A stretch of 64,000 nt of DNA, from the NCBI RefSeq assembly GCF_028553725.1, contig NZ_CP067124.1, forward strand, positions 1,808,001-1,872,000. Direction: 5' to 3'. Position numbers and translations under genes: made by a program. The DNA is from Paracoccus alcaliphilus. GTDB lineage: Bacteria; Pseudomonadota; Alphaproteobacteria; Rhodobacterales; Rhodobacteraceae. Shown in pieces: positions 13,061-21,240 of the stretch (its first letter is position 1; every line of letters starts with the position of its first letter). The notes under the pieces were generated by a model, which ran no database searches, was not told the DNA's origin, and saw only the letters and a program-made list of their open reading frames with translations.

Positions 13061-13507
13061 CTATCGCGGCGCCTGATCGTTATCCCGCGGCGCAGGCGGA
13101 ACAGCCGCTTCGCCGTTGGGCGCAGGAACGGCACTCGCGGCGGGTTCCGCATGATCCGATTTTTGTGGCGCGGCGGCAGCCGGCGTCGCCGGGTCCGGCT
13201 CGGGATTACGGACGGGCGAGGCGCTGACCGGATATTCGGGCTGCGGCTGACGCGCCACCGCTTCGCCCTGTCGGGCCACCTTGCTGCGACGGAAAACCAG
13301 CACATTGTGATAGACCGTTGCCCGCCCGGTCAGCCCGCTGCGCTCTTCGCTCGGCAGGGTTTCGGCGCGCACATAGTCCCAGCCATCCGCCGCCATCCGG
13401 TTCAACTCGGACGCCAGCGCCAGCGCATAGCGATTCGCCGCCGTCCGGGTGGTTTTGGATTTCTCGCCCCGGTCCGGCGCGGCGATGACGGTATATTCAT
13501 AAGCCAT
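13061..13507 (-). CDS. DUF4177 domain protein with Pro/Ala-rich tail
   Basis: A 148-residue protein. Residues 1-75 (MAYEYTVIAAPDRGEKSK to VYHNVLVFRRSK) match the small DUF4177 fold; the rest is a low-complexity tail rich in Pro, Ala and Glu. The start at 13507 is preferred over the longer frame because AGGAG lies 6 nt upstream and the domain begins there. It is convergent with the DUF1330 gene. It once neighboured the guaA 3' end; the mobile element now separates them. Confidence 0.7.
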   Translation of the reverse strand: MAYEYTVIAAPDRGEKSKTTRTAANRYALALASELNRMAADGWDYVRAETLPSEERSGLTGRATVYHNVLVFRRSKVARQGEAVARQPQPEYPVSASPVRNPEPDPATPAAAAPQKSDHAEPAASAVPAPNGEAAVPPAPRDNDQAPR

Positions 13508-13600
13508 GATCGGCTCCTGTTCGCGGGTTTGCGGCATCCTAGAGGAGCGCTGTGGCGAAGAAAAGCGCGGGTTGACCGGCACCGTCCGACCGGATCGGGT

Positions 13601-13621
13601 GCGGAATCATTCCCACTCGAT
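13601..13621. repeat. Left attachment site (21-bp direct repeat)
   Basis: It contains GGAATCATTCCCACTCGAT, identical to the guaA 3' end at 25769-25789. This copy is no longer joined to guaA and marks the left boundary of the element. Confidence 0.9.
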
Positions 13622-13705
13622 TGTAAACAAGCACACAAAACCCTTTAGTGACAACAATTTGCAAGAACTATCAGGCTCAGTGCCATGAAAAATACCATGA
13701 CCAGA

Positions 13706-13930
13706 TCATGAGGTTGAACACGGCTTGCGCCGGCAGCGTTCACGCTCCTGGTCGGCGATCTCGCCCGGCTGCAATGCTAGCTCAGCATCGGTCATGCGCT
13801 CCAGCACGTCGCGTAGGCGGATGGTGCAAGGAATGGGCGGCAGCTCGAACTCATAGCCGCCGGCGATCATTTCGGCCGCAATCTCCTCGGTGATGAAAAA
13901 CGGCTCGTCGTCTTGGTTCGGCTTCTTCAT
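13706..13930 (-). CDS. Small hypothetical protein coupled to the resolvase
   Basis: A 74-residue protein starting MKKPNQDDEPFFITEEIAAE. No domain is recognised. Its ATG overlaps the resolvase stop (ATGA), so it is co-translated with it and is probably real. It is the leftmost gene of the element, 85 bp from the attachment site. Confidence 0.55.
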   Translation of the reverse strand: MKKPNQDDEPFFITEEIAAEMIAGGYEFELPPIPCTIRLRDVLERMTDAELALQPGEIADQERERCRRKPCSTS

Positions 13931-14664
13931 GCCCTTTCCTCCTGGCGCTCATCCTGGCCGACAGCGGCCAGGGCATCGGCTTCCGTCAATGCGTCCTCCA
14001 CGAACGCGCCGTGCTGCTTCGCTTCGGCCTGGCTGACCTCGGCCCATATCCGTTTCACCTGGGCCGCACTGTACCCGGCCAGCTCGGCGGTCTTGTTGAT
14101 GCTGTAGCCGGACTTGCGCAGCGCGACAACTTGGGCGCGGCGCTTCGGATCAGCACGGCGGCCCTTGTACCGCCCGGCCTGGCGGGCCAACTCAATGCCT
14201 TGGCGCTGGCGTTCGCGCCTGTCCTCGTAGTCGTCGCGGGCCATCTGCAAGGCCAGGCGAAAAAGCATGATCTGCACGGCTTCCAGCACGATCTTGGCGA
14301 CGCCCTGGGCCTCGGCCGCCAGGTCGGATAGATCGACCACGCCAGGGACGGCCAGGCGTGCGCCTTTGGCCTGTATCGAGGCCACCAGGCGCTCGGCCTC
14401 GGGCAAAGGTAGGCGGCTGATGCGGTCGATCTTCTCGGCAATGACCACCTCGCCGGGCTGTAGGTCGCCGATCATGCGCAGCAGCTCAGGCCGGTCGGCG
14501 CGTGCGCCGGATGCCTTCTCACGGTAGATGCCGGCGACGTAGTAGCCGGCGGCCTTCGCGGCCGTAGTGATCGCCTCTTGGCGTTCCAAGTCCTGCGCGT
14601 CGGTGCTGACGCGCAGATAGACCCGCGCCACCATCGGCGCGGCTACTGGCTTCGTCCTGCGCAT
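13927..14664 (-). CDS. Serine recombinase (Tn3-type resolvase/invertase)
   Basis: A 245-residue small serine recombinase that should resolve co-integrates or multimers of the element. The catalytic domain starts ARVYLRVSTDAQDLERQE with the active-site Ser in RVST; KIDRISRLPLPEAERLV is also conserved. The C-terminal DNA-binding helix-turn-helix (SGYSINKTAELAGYSAAQVKRI) follows GRYKGRRADPK. A C-terminal extension of about 45 residues (AEAKQHGAFVED onward) is unusual. It is divergent from arsR, with a probable res site between them. Confidence 0.9.
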   Translation of the reverse strand: MRRTKPVAAPMVARVYLRVSTDAQDLERQEAITTAAKAAGYYVAGIYREKASGARADRPELLRMIGDLQPGEVVIAEKIDRISRLPLPEAERLVASIQAKGARLAVPGVVDLSDLAAEAQGVAKIVLEAVQIMLFRLALQMARDDYEDRRERQRQGIELARQAGRYKGRRADPKRRAQVVALRKSGYSINKTAELAGYSAAQVKRIWAEVSQAEAKQHGAFVEDALTEADALAAVGQDERQEERA

Positions 14665-14748
14665 ACTTGCGGGCTCCTTTGGGCATACTCAAATGCACCC
14701 ATCTTAAACTGGCAGGCCAATTTATCACATATCGATCTAAATGCGCCT

Positions 14749-14775
14749 AGCTCATTTTTACAGCTTAAATGAGCT
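14749..14775. promoter_or_regulatory. Inverted repeat in the resolvase-arsR intergenic region
   Basis: Perfect 9-bp arms AGCTCATTT / AAATGAGCT are separated by 9 bp, and GCATACT repeats lie nearer the resolvase. This fits a subsite of the resolvase res site; it could alternatively be a regulator operator. Confidence 0.4.
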
Positions 14776-14792
14776 ATTGAGCACACTCCATA

Positions 14793-14810
14793 TTTCGACT
14801 ATTATTGAAA
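14793..14810. promoter_or_regulatory. Probable ArsR operator
   Basis: The imperfect palindrome TTTC-N10-GAAA ends one base before the arsR start codon, where an autorepressor site would block transcription or initiation. Inferred from position and symmetry only. Confidence 0.35.
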
Positions 14811-14811
14811 C

Positions 14812-15144
14812 ATGGAAACGATAAATGCTGTAGCCGCCCTGGCGGCCATCGCTCAAGAATCGCGCCTCGCGGTGTTCCGGCTTCTCGTCCAGGCCGGCCC
14901 CGCCGGCATGGCCGCCGGAAAAATCAGCGAAGCGGCCGGCATCCCGCCGTCTTCGCTATCCTTCCACCTGAAAGAGCTGGCACACGCCGGCATGGTCACG
15001 TCGCGGCAAGAAGGCCGATTTGTGATCTACGAGGCGAACTTTTCGACGGCCACTAACCTGGTGGCCTTTCTCACGGAAAACTGCTGCGGCGGCCAGGTGT
15101 GCAACCTGTCTTGCACCACGGAAGCCGGGAAGGTGTTGGCATGA
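14812..15144 (+). CDS. arsR: ArsR-family arsenite-responsive repressor
   Basis: A 110-residue winged-helix repressor expected to shut the ars operon until As(III) binds. The recognition helix region is [20 protein letters not shown] and the wing is [11 protein letters not shown]. There is no CxC pair in the DNA-binding helix; the likely As(III) site is the C-terminal Cys cluster [13 protein letters not shown]. No ribosome site is visible before ATG 14812, so a leaderless message is possible. It overlaps arsH by 4 nt. Confidence 0.9.
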   Translation: METINAVAALAAIAQESRLAVFRLLVQAGPAGMAAGKISEAAGIPPSSLSFHLKELAHAGMVTSRQEGRFVIYEANFSTATNLVAFLTENCCGGQVCNLSCTTEAGKVLA

Positions 15145-15908
15145 GACTTCGCCATCTTTCCGACCCCGATTCTTTGCCCGCTTTGGACAAATCCTTTGCC
15201 ATCGAGCGCCCGGCGCTCGGGCTGGCACCCGACGCCCCGCCGGTGCGTATCCTGCTGCTGTATGGCTCGCTGCGCGCCCGCTCGTTCTCACGGCTGGCCG
15301 TCGAGGAAGCGGCCCGGCTGCTGCAATTCTTTGGCGCAGAAACACGCATCTTCGACCCGTCCGATTTGCCGTTGCCCGATCAAGTGCAAAGCGACGATCA
15401 CCCGGCCGTCAAGGAGCTGCGCGCCCTGTCCGAGTGGTCAGAGGGACAAGTCTGGTGCAGCCCGGAACGCCACGGTCAGATTACCAGTGTCATGAAGGCG
15501 CAGATTGACCATCTGCCGCTTGAAATGGCCGGCATCCGGCCGACCCAAGGCCGCACCCTGGCCGTGATGCAGGTATCCGGCGGCTCGCAGAGCTTCAACG
15601 CCGTGAACACCTTGCGTCTGCTCGGCCGCTGGATGCGAATGTTCACCATTCCGAACCAGTCGAGTATCGCCAAAGCGTTCCAAGAGTTCGACGCGGCGGG
15701 CCGCATGAAGCCCTCGCCGTACTACGACCGAATAGCCGATGTGATGGAAGAACTGGTGCGCTTCACGGCGCTGGTACGGCCGCACCGTGAAGCACTGACA
15801 GACCGCTATTCCGAACGGAAAGCGGCCGGCCACGTCATCGACGAGGCCACCGATCTTTCATCCATCGCCATTGCTCCCCAGCCACTACCAGAAAGCGAAA
15901 CATCATGA
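15141..15908 (+). CDS. arsH: ArsH NADPH-dependent FMN reductase / organoarsenical oxidase
   Basis: A 255-residue flavoprotein that oxidises trivalent organoarsenicals in characterised homologues. The flavodoxin-like FMN site is [20 protein letters not shown], and [20 protein letters not shown] with [17 protein letters not shown] are hallmark ArsH blocks. The start at 15141 is chosen because it overlaps the arsR stop by 4 nt and matches the usual length. It is followed by arsC with another ATGA overlap. Confidence 0.93.
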   Translation: MRLRHLSDPDSLPALDKSFAIERPALGLAPDAPPVRILLLYGSLRARSFSRLAVEEAARLLQFFGAETRIFDPSDLPLPDQVQSDDHPAVKELRALSEWSEGQVWCSPERHGQITSVMKAQIDHLPLEMAGIRPTQGRTLAVMQVSGGSQSFNAVNTLRLLGRWMRMFTIPNQSSIAKAFQEFDAAGRMKPSPYYDRIADVMEELVRFTALVRPHREALTDRYSERKAAGHVIDEATDLSSIAIAPQPLPESETS

Positions 15909-16411
15909 CCGAAAGAATCTATAACGTCCTCATCCTCTGCACCGGCAATTCGGCGCGCAGCATCATGGCCGAAGCTCTCATCAACACGATGGGGCAAGGG
16001 CGCTTCCGCGCCTACAGCGCCGGCAGTCACCCAACCGGCAAGGTCAATCCCTTCGCCGTCGAAAAGGTGGAGTCGGTGAATTACCCGACCGAGAATCTGC
16101 GCAGCAAGAGCTGGGACGAGTACGCCACGCCCGACGCACCGAAGATGGACTTCATCATCACCGTCTGCGACAACGCCGCCGGCGAAATGTGTCCGGTGTG
16201 GCCTGGTCAGCCGATCTCGGCGCATTGGGGATTTGAAGACCCGGCCGCCGTCGAAGGCACTGACGCCGAGAAGCGCCGGGCCTTCGAACAAACCTTCCGG
16301 CACATGATGAACCGCGTCCGCCTGTTCGTGAATCTGCCTCTCAAAATGCTTGACCAGACGGCCATCAAGCGCGAGCTGGCGAACATCGGCAAGACCGAGC
16401 AGGAAGCATGA
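15905..16411 (+). CDS. arsC: Arsenate reductase, low-molecular-weight phosphatase type
   Basis: Reduces As(V) to As(III), the form that Acr3 exports. The 168-residue protein has the P-loop [15 protein letters not shown] (CX5R) near the N-terminus, and additional Cys residues ([16 protein letters not shown]) available for the thiol relay. This marks the thioredoxin- or glutathione-linked LMW-PTP class rather than the E. coli plasmid R773 type. It is third in the ars operon and overlaps both neighbours by 4 nt. Confidence 0.94.
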   Translation: MTERIYNVLILCTGNSARSIMAEALINTMGQGRFRAYSAGSHPTGKVNPFAVEKVESVNYPTENLRSKSWDEYATPDAPKMDFIITVCDNAAGEMCPVWPGQPISAHWGFEDPAAVEGTDAEKRRAFEQTFRHMMNRVRLFVNLPLKMLDQTAIKRELANIGKTEQEA

Positions 16412-17475
16412 GCGCCGGCGCACAGGCCATCGCCGCGAAGCCGCGCCAGGCCCCGATGAGCGGCTTCGAGCGTTACCTGACGCTGTGGGTGGCCCTGTGC
16501 ATCGTCGCCGGTGTTGCGCTCGGCCAGGGCCTTCCTGACGTGTTCCAGGCCATAGGCCGCATGGAAGTGGCCCAGGTCAATTTGCCGGTGGGCCTGCTGA
16601 TTTGGGTAATGATCGTCCCGATGCTGGTCAAGATCGACTTCGGGGCGCTGCACCAGGTCAAAGAGCATTGGCGCGGCATCGGCGTCACGCTGTTCGTGAA
16701 TTGGGCCGTCAAGCCATTCTCGATGGCCCTGCTGGGGTGGCTGTTCATCCGACAAGTGTTCGCTCCGTTCCTGCCGGCCGATCAACTGGACAGCTACATC
16801 GCGGGCTTGATCTTGCTGGCCGCCGCGCCCTGCACGGCAATGGTGTTCGTGTGGAGCCGCCTTACCAACGGCGACCCGCTTTTCACGCTCTCGCAAGTGG
16901 CTCTGAACGACGCCATCATGATCGTGGCCTTCGCGCCCATCGTCGGCCTGCTGCTGGGCATGTCCTCGATCTCGGTGCCTTGGGACACGCTGCTGATTTC
17001 GGTCGTGCTCTACATCATCGTGCCGGTGATCCTGGCGCAGCTCTTGCGGCGGCATCTGCTCAAGCAAGGACAGGCCGCCTTTGAACGGGCCATGCAGAAG
17101 ATCGGGCCGTGGTCGATGGCCGCGCTGCTGCTGACGTTGGTTCTACTGTTCGCCTTCCAGGGCGAGGCCATCATCCGGCAGCCGTTAGTGATCGCCATGC
17201 TAGCCGTGCCGATCTTGATTCAAGTGTTCTTCAATTCCGGGTTAGCCTACTGGCTGAACAAGCGGGCGGGGGAAAAGCACTCTGTCGCCTGTCCTTCGGC
17301 CCTGATCGGTGCCAGCAACTTCTTCGAGCTGGCCGTGGCGGCCGCCATCAGCTTGTTCGGTCTGCACTCCGGCGCTGCATTGGCAACCGTGGTCGGCGTC
17401 CTGGTCGAAGTGCCGGTGATGCTGCTGGTCGTGCGCGTGGTGAATCGCTCGAAGAGCTGGTACGAACGAGGTTGA
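16408..17475 (+). CDS. acr3: Arsenite efflux permease, ACR3 type
   Basis: A 355-residue inner-membrane carrier with about ten hydrophobic segments that extrudes As(III) using the proton motive force. The functionally essential Cys lies in AAPCTAMVFVWSRLTNGDP near residue 141. Other ACR3 blocks are LNDAIMIVAFAPIVGLLLG and ACPSALIGASNFFELAVA. It is the last of the four overlapping ars genes. Some databases label such proteins ArsB, but the sequence is of the ACR3 family. Confidence 0.95.
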   Translation: MSAGAQAIAAKPRQAPMSGFERYLTLWVALCIVAGVALGQGLPDVFQAIGRMEVAQVNLPVGLLIWVMIVPMLVKIDFGALHQVKEHWRGIGVTLFVNWAVKPFSMALLGWLFIRQVFAPFLPADQLDSYIAGLILLAAAPCTAMVFVWSRLTNGDPLFTLSQVALNDAIMIVAFAPIVGLLLGMSSISVPWDTLLISVVLYIIVPVILAQLLRRHLLKQGQAAFERAMQKIGPWSMAALLLTLVLLFAFQGEAIIRQPLVIAMLAVPILIQVFFNSGLAYWLNKRAGEKHSVACPSALIGASNFFELAVAAAISLFGLHSGAALATVVGVLVEVPVMLLVVRVVNRSKSWYERG

Positions 17476-17477
17476 AC

Positions 17478-17593
17478 ATGAGTAGGAAAAAACTGAGGAA
17501 ATGATTGCAGATTGCCGCGCCGGCCGCTTCCTGGCGCATTCGATCACTGACCTGGAACACCTAGTATCCATGCTTGCTGAGGTCGCCCGATGA
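17478..17593 (+). CDS. Two tiny overlapping ORFs (8 and 30 codons) after acr3
   Basis: MSRKKLRK (17478-17504) is followed through an ATGA overlap by a 30-residue ORF, MIADCRAGRFLAHSITDLEH onward (17501-17593), which overlaps the next ORF by another ATGA. They continue the coupling pattern of the ars operon. Neither has a recognisable domain, so they may be leader peptides, or the 3' tail of a lost gene. Confidence 0.3.
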
Positions 17594-17793
17594 CAGACCC
17601 AAAGAACCTAGAGAACAGGCTGCATGAGAAGGCCGACCCGGCCCGCGCCGTTTCCACTGGTCGGGTGCGCTACACACTGGCCGAACTACTGGCCGACGCG
17701 GAAGCATCCGGGGCTTACCCGCTGCCGCCGGAGGAACGCGAATGGATGGATGCGCCGTCTGTGGGTCGGGAATGGCCAAACAGTGAAGATTGA
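17590..17793 (+). CDS. MazE-like antitoxin C-terminal segment
   Basis: The 67 residues include RYTLAELLADAEASGAYPLP and WMDAPSVGREW. These resemble the toxin-binding C-terminal tail of MazE/ChpI-type antitoxins (…YTLEELLA…W…APPVGREV…). The N-terminal AbrB-type DNA-binding half is missing and no MazF toxin follows. It may be a relic of a toxin-antitoxin pair or a stand-alone small protein. It is coupled to the preceding ORF by an ATGA overlap. Confidence 0.45.
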   Translation: MTDPKNLENRLHEKADPARAVSTGRVRYTLAELLADAEASGAYPLPPEEREWMDAPSVGREWPNSED

Positions 17794-17825
17794 AAAAGGC
17801 GGCCAGTTCGAGTGGCCGCCCTTTC
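17793..17825. terminator. Bidirectional terminator between ars and trb transcription units
   Basis: A perfect 8-bp stem GGCGGCCA / TGGCCGCC is flanked by AAAAA on the left and CTTTC on the right. It sits between the convergent MazE-like ORF and the minus-strand orf74. Confidence 0.75.
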
Positions 17826-17829
17826 GTCA

Positions 17830-18054
17830 TTAGCTGCACGCTTGGCGCAAGGCGTTCATTGCTTCTTGAAAATCAGCCTGTGTCGCCCGGCCCGTTTCAG
17901 CTTGGTAGTACACCACCATAAAAGCATTAGCGACGGCTTCGGCCAATGGCCCAAGGCTCCGCGCTTCCGCTTGGTTGATGTACTCCAAAGAAGAAAGAAT
18001 AGCCGCTGCTTGATGCACTGCTTGCCCTGGTTCGATAATATGTTGTGTTGTCAT
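17830..18054 (-). CDS. Hypothetical 74-residue protein
   Basis: Starts MTTQHIIEPGQAVHQAAAIL, is predicted mostly helical and has no clear signal peptide. It is perhaps of the DUF3077-like small plasmid proteins, but the match is weak. It is the last gene of the minus-strand trb transcription unit, 63 bp after orf82. Confidence 0.5.
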   Translation of the reverse strand: MTTQHIIEPGQAVHQAAAILSSLEYINQAEARSLGPLAEAVANAFMVVYYQAETGRATQADFQEAMNALRQACS

Positions 18055-18088
18055 AATTCACCTCTCCAGTAGGTGTTGATTGAAAGTG

Positions 18089-18112
18089 CCGGGCTGGTTG
18101 TGGCCAGCCCGG
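18089..18112 (-). terminator. Hairpin between orf82 and orf74
   Basis: A 9-bp perfect stem CCGGGCTGG / CCAGCCCGG with a 6-nt loop lies just past the orf82 stop. The T-run is short, so it may be a weak terminator or an mRNA-stabilising hairpin. Confidence 0.45.
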
Positions 18113-18117
18113 TGCGC

Positions 18118-18366
18118 CTACAGGTACAGCCCCGCCGCCTCCGCGAATGCTGACCGCTCATTCCTGCCGCCATTAACCTCAATACTTATCGGCTTAGTTT
18201 CGCTCTCTCTCATAGGGTCTGGCCGTGATACAAAAGCGGCTGTTTCTGTCTCTGCATCGACCTCGGTCGATTGATCACCCAGCGGCGAAATAAATACCTG
18301 GCTGACTTCTTCCCTTGGCGCTTCATCCAGGGCCGCCAATGCGGCCATGTATGTTGATGTCGTCAT
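18118..18366 (-). CDS. Hypothetical 82-residue protein
   Basis: Starts MTTSTYMAALAALDEAPREE and has no recognised domain; it is acidic and hydrophilic. It begins 4 bp after the trbL stop on the same strand, so it is probably cotranscribed with trbJ-K-L. Confidence 0.5.
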   Translation of the reverse strand: MTTSTYMAALAALDEAPREEVSQVFISPLGDQSTEVDAETETAAFVSRPDPMRESETKPISIEVNGGRNERSAFAEAAGLYL

Positions 18367-18370
18367 CGTG

Positions 18371-19798
18371 CTAACTCCTGACTTCGTTACTATCTGGGCC
18401 AGAATCGGCGCCCAAGCTATTGCCCTCGAACTGGCCAGATTGGCTTGCTTCTTTCGGCTCCATGCTTTCGCGTATCGAAGCAGCCAGTTTTCCGCCTGTG
18501 GTTTCGCTCACTCGCTCCTGGAATCCCTGCTTCACTTGAGAGCCGACACCCTTGGCTAACTCGGAGGCCGTGCCTGTGGCCAGCTTCGCGGCCTTGGCAA
18601 AGCCGCCACCGCTTGAGCTACTGCCGCTGTCACCAAAGCCAGCCGCTTGGGCGAATGGGCTACTGCCAGCAGTACCCGCTTCACCACCACCGTTTCCGCC
18701 ACTGCTGACAACTGACCCCATGCTGGACATGTCACCGCCGGTTTCCATACTCGCTGATGCTTTCTGAAAAGCCGCTTGGAGTGCACTTGCACCTCCGGCT
18801 GCACCGGCTGCGGCACCCATAACCGCTTTACCTGCCAGGGCAGCGCCGCCAGTTGCCATACTGGCCGCCGTCACCGCCGCCCCAACTGCCGCACCCGCAC
18901 CGAAGTTTCCAATTCCACCGGCTGCGCCAATACCACCACCAGACACAAGACCAGAAATCATCGGCGGAACTTTGTTGACCAAGAAAAGCAAGATGACCGA
19001 TATAACCAACATCACGGCCAGTTCCTGGGATGCCATGTTCTCGCTGATTTGCGTGTAGTAGTGATTGATGAACTCTTTGCCAATCGCAACCAGAAGCACC
19101 ATTGCCATAAGCTGTGCGGCCAGGCCCAGCACGGTCTTGTAGTAATTGATCGCCATGTCGGAAGTCCAACGACTTCCACCAAAGCCAAGGAAGAACACAC
19201 CGGCATACAACAGAATCCAGGCTGATGCGAGCAACAGCAACAGGTTGACCGCAATCAACGCCAGGACAAACAAAACAGCCAGGGCCATTAGCTCCATGAC
19301 CAGAGCAGTTGCCATCTGCCGCCATCCCAGCTCCGAGGTGGCCTGTACTGTGCGGTTGTATAACTCGAAACCAAGATCAAGGATGCTGGAGGGCCCAAGA
19401 TTGCTATTGGAAAGTCCCCCCGCCTGCGCGCCCAGAGTTTGCAATGACTGAACAATCGTACCGGCGATATTCATGCCCTGGTTCGCATTCGTCAGCAACC
19501 ACCAGAAAAAGCCGGTGAAGATCGTGAAGCGAACGAACTCCGCGAAGAACTCGCCAATGTCGGCCTTGCGCAAAGCCATCATGCCGAATGTCCAGACCAT
19601 CGAAATCACAACCAGCGTCCAGAACAAACGCGATGCAGCGGACTCAATAGCTGGCCCCCATGTTGCGGCAGCATCATGAAAACGCTTGAGCACATCATTC
19701 ATAACACCGCTGCTACTTAGCTCCTGCGCCATTGCAGGTTCAGCCAGCACCATTGTGGCGACCATCATCAAGCCACCTAGAGCAATTTTCTTTCTCAT
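18371..19798 (-). CDS. trbL: Conjugal transfer protein TrbL
   Basis: A 475-residue polytopic membrane protein (VirB6-like) of the P-type mating channel. It has a signal peptide (MRKKIALGGLMMVATMVLAE ending PAMAQ) and several hydrophobic segments between residues 40 and 260. Conserved TrbL-type blocks include LASAWILLYAGVFFLGFGGS. A Gly/Ala/Ser-rich C-terminal third follows. The start at 19798 is set by the signal peptide. Its usual partners trbB-trbI and the relaxase are absent from the element. Confidence 0.88.
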   Translation of the reverse strand: MRKKIALGGLMMVATMVLAEPAMAQELSSSGVMNDVLKRFHDAAATWGPAIESAASRLFWTLVVISMVWTFGMMALRKADIGEFFAEFVRFTIFTGFFWWLLTNANQGMNIAGTIVQSLQTLGAQAGGLSNSNLGPSSILDLGFELYNRTVQATSELGWRQMATALVMELMALAVLFVLALIAVNLLLLLASAWILLYAGVFFLGFGGSRWTSDMAINYYKTVLGLAAQLMAMVLLVAIGKEFINHYYTQISENMASQELAVMLVISVILLFLVNKVPPMISGLVSGGGIGAAGGIGNFGAGAAVGAAVTAASMATGGAALAGKAVMGAAAGAAGGASALQAAFQKASASMETGGDMSSMGSVVSSGGNGGGEAGTAGSSPFAQAAGFGDSGSSSSGGGFAKAAKLATGTASELAKGVGSQVKQGFQERVSETTGGKLAASIRESMEPKEASQSGQFEGNSLGADSGPDSNEVRS

Positions 19799-19808
19799 GG
19801 CGACCACC

Positions 19809-20045
19809 TCAATAATCATCTTTAGGGCTGGGCTTGAACTCCCACTGACGCATCTGCTTGGCCTTCTGGAATGCTCTGCATTCCTCGGTAAAGGCCTCTC
19901 GGTTCGCTTCGCTGCGCATTTCATTCAGTGCTGCCTGGAACGCATCGGGGGCACACGTCGCCGCATTTGGTTCGGGCATCCTTTCCTGTTCACATCCAGC
20001 CAACAACAGCAACGTAGCCGCGGTAGTAAAAAAGATTTTTTTCAT
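19809..20045 (-). CDS. trbK: TrbK-like entry-exclusion lipoprotein
   Basis: 78 residues: MKKIFFTTAATLLLLAGCEQ gives a clear lipobox (LAGC), as in TrbK of IncP plasmids, which blocks redundant mating from the inner membrane. It sits between trbJ and trbL, the canonical trbK position. Its C-terminus QMRQWEFKPSPKDDY closely resembles the TrbJ C-terminus QMRTWTFRPSPADNY, an unexpected shared tail. Confidence 0.75.
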   Translation of the reverse strand: MKKIFFTTAATLLLLAGCEQERMPEPNAATCAPDAFQAALNEMRSEANREAFTEECRAFQKAKQMRQWEFKPSPKDDY

Positions 20046-20057
20046 CTCACCGCCTCC

Positions 20058-20837
20058 CTAGTAGTTGTCTGCCGGACTCGGGCGAAACGTCCAGGTACGC
20101 ATTTGCTCGGCCCTGGCATCACCTCGCGCCTCGGCATCGAGTTCTGCTGCAATCCGGGCTGCCTCCGCGTTGTGTTGGGCGGTCAACATGGTGCGAATCT
20201 GCAAGAGCTGATTGGCCTGCTGGCTGGCGAGCTGGTTGGCGTAGCCGATGGCCTGTAGCTGGCCAGTTGCACCCTGGGCCGCGCCTTGCAGCCGCTCCAG
20301 GGTACGGGCGTCATCCTTCAAAGCCTTTTGCTGGTCGGCAACGGTCTGGAACAGGGCATCGTTGGCCTTCTTTTGCGACTCTGACGCCAGGCGGCGGTTC
20401 TCTTCCATCGCTGCCTTTTCGGCCGGCGTGCATCCGCCGCTGCCGTTGAAGCATGGCGAGCTGCGGTAATAGGCCACGTCCTGAAACTTGGCCAGGTAAC
20501 GATCCAGGCTGCCTAGCTGGTTCTCGTAATAGGCCAGCGTGTTTTGCGCGGCAATCAGCCGGTTGATCGTAGTCTGCGCCTGATCCCAGATATACGCGGC
20601 TGGGGCCATCGTGTTCTGGAGCTGATTTTCGTACTGCTGCAACTGGGTCTGGTACTGCTCAATCTGCTTGAGCGTCTGCGCCACCGACTCGATGGCCGTC
20701 ATGATGTTCTGGGCCAGGTTGCCGCCGTCGATGACGGGGATACCAGCTTGCACAGGGGCGGTGGTAGTGGTGATAAAGCCGGTTGCGAGTGCAACGGCTA
20801 GAGCGGTTTTTTTAGCCGCTAAAATTTTGGACTTCAT
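20058..20837 (-). CDS. trbJ: Conjugal transfer protein TrbJ
   Basis: A 259-residue periplasmic VirB5-like component of P-type mating systems. The start at 20837 gives the signal peptide MKSKILAAKKTALAVALATG followed by PVQAG. The long coiled-coil stretch ESVAQTLKQIEQYQTQLQQY is typical of TrbJ, and a Cys pair (SSPCFNGSGGCTP) may form a disulfide. It is first of the trbJ-K-L transcription unit, 12 bp before trbK. Confidence 0.88.
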   Translation of the reverse strand: MKSKILAAKKTALAVALATGFITTTTAPVQAGIPVIDGGNLAQNIMTAIESVAQTLKQIEQYQTQLQQYENQLQNTMAPAAYIWDQAQTTINRLIAAQNTLAYYENQLGSLDRYLAKFQDVAYYRSSPCFNGSGGCTPAEKAAMEENRRLASESQKKANDALFQTVADQQKALKDDARTLERLQGAAQGATGQLQAIGYANQLASQQANQLLQIRTMLTAQHNAEAARIAAELDAEARGDARAEQMRTWTFRPSPADNY

Positions 20838-20977
20838 GGTCGTACTCCGTCGATGAAAAGAAGGCATTGCCTTGACCAAGCGTTGTGCTTGTTCTCGGCA
20901 ACGTTTCATCGAAGAGCTACGCCACTAGCTGATCGGTATTGCCCTTGGCGCTGAGGCCCGGACTTACAAACGTAAAA

Positions 20978-21166
20978 CTACTCTGTTTTTTTATCGCTTT
21001 CGGACAAGCCAACTTCCCGGCCAATCTCTTCAAGCTCTAGCGGCTGTACTGCCGCCGTCAGTATTTCGCGTATTTCCGCGTCGGTGCTCCTATCGTTGAG
21101 CGCTGCTCGAACTTTCAACGCACGGTGCACCTCGGCGGGTAAATTCCTGATAAGCACATTTGCCAT
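20978..21166 (-). CDS. Ribbon-helix-helix protein, FitA/StbC-like
   Basis: 62 residues, MANVLIRNLPAEVHRALKVR onward: an N-terminal beta strand and two helices of the Arc/FitA fold used by antitoxins and plasmid stability regulators. A VapC/PIN toxin would normally follow, but none is present within the element. It lies next to oriT and could instead act as a transfer accessory or autoregulator. Confidence 0.6.
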   Translation of the reverse strand: MANVLIRNLPAEVHRALKVRAALNDRSTDAEIREILTAAVQPLELEEIGREVGLSESDKKTE

Positions 21167-21240
21167 ATCAATACCCTTTTGGTGTACCCGACAACCATGC
21201 TATCAAAGATATTAAAAATAGCAAGACCTATACTCTTGCA

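Noticed and set aside
13706..17793. ars genes as native chromosomal genes
   Set aside because: They lie wholly between the guaA-derived direct repeats together with a resolvase, so they belong to the mobile element.
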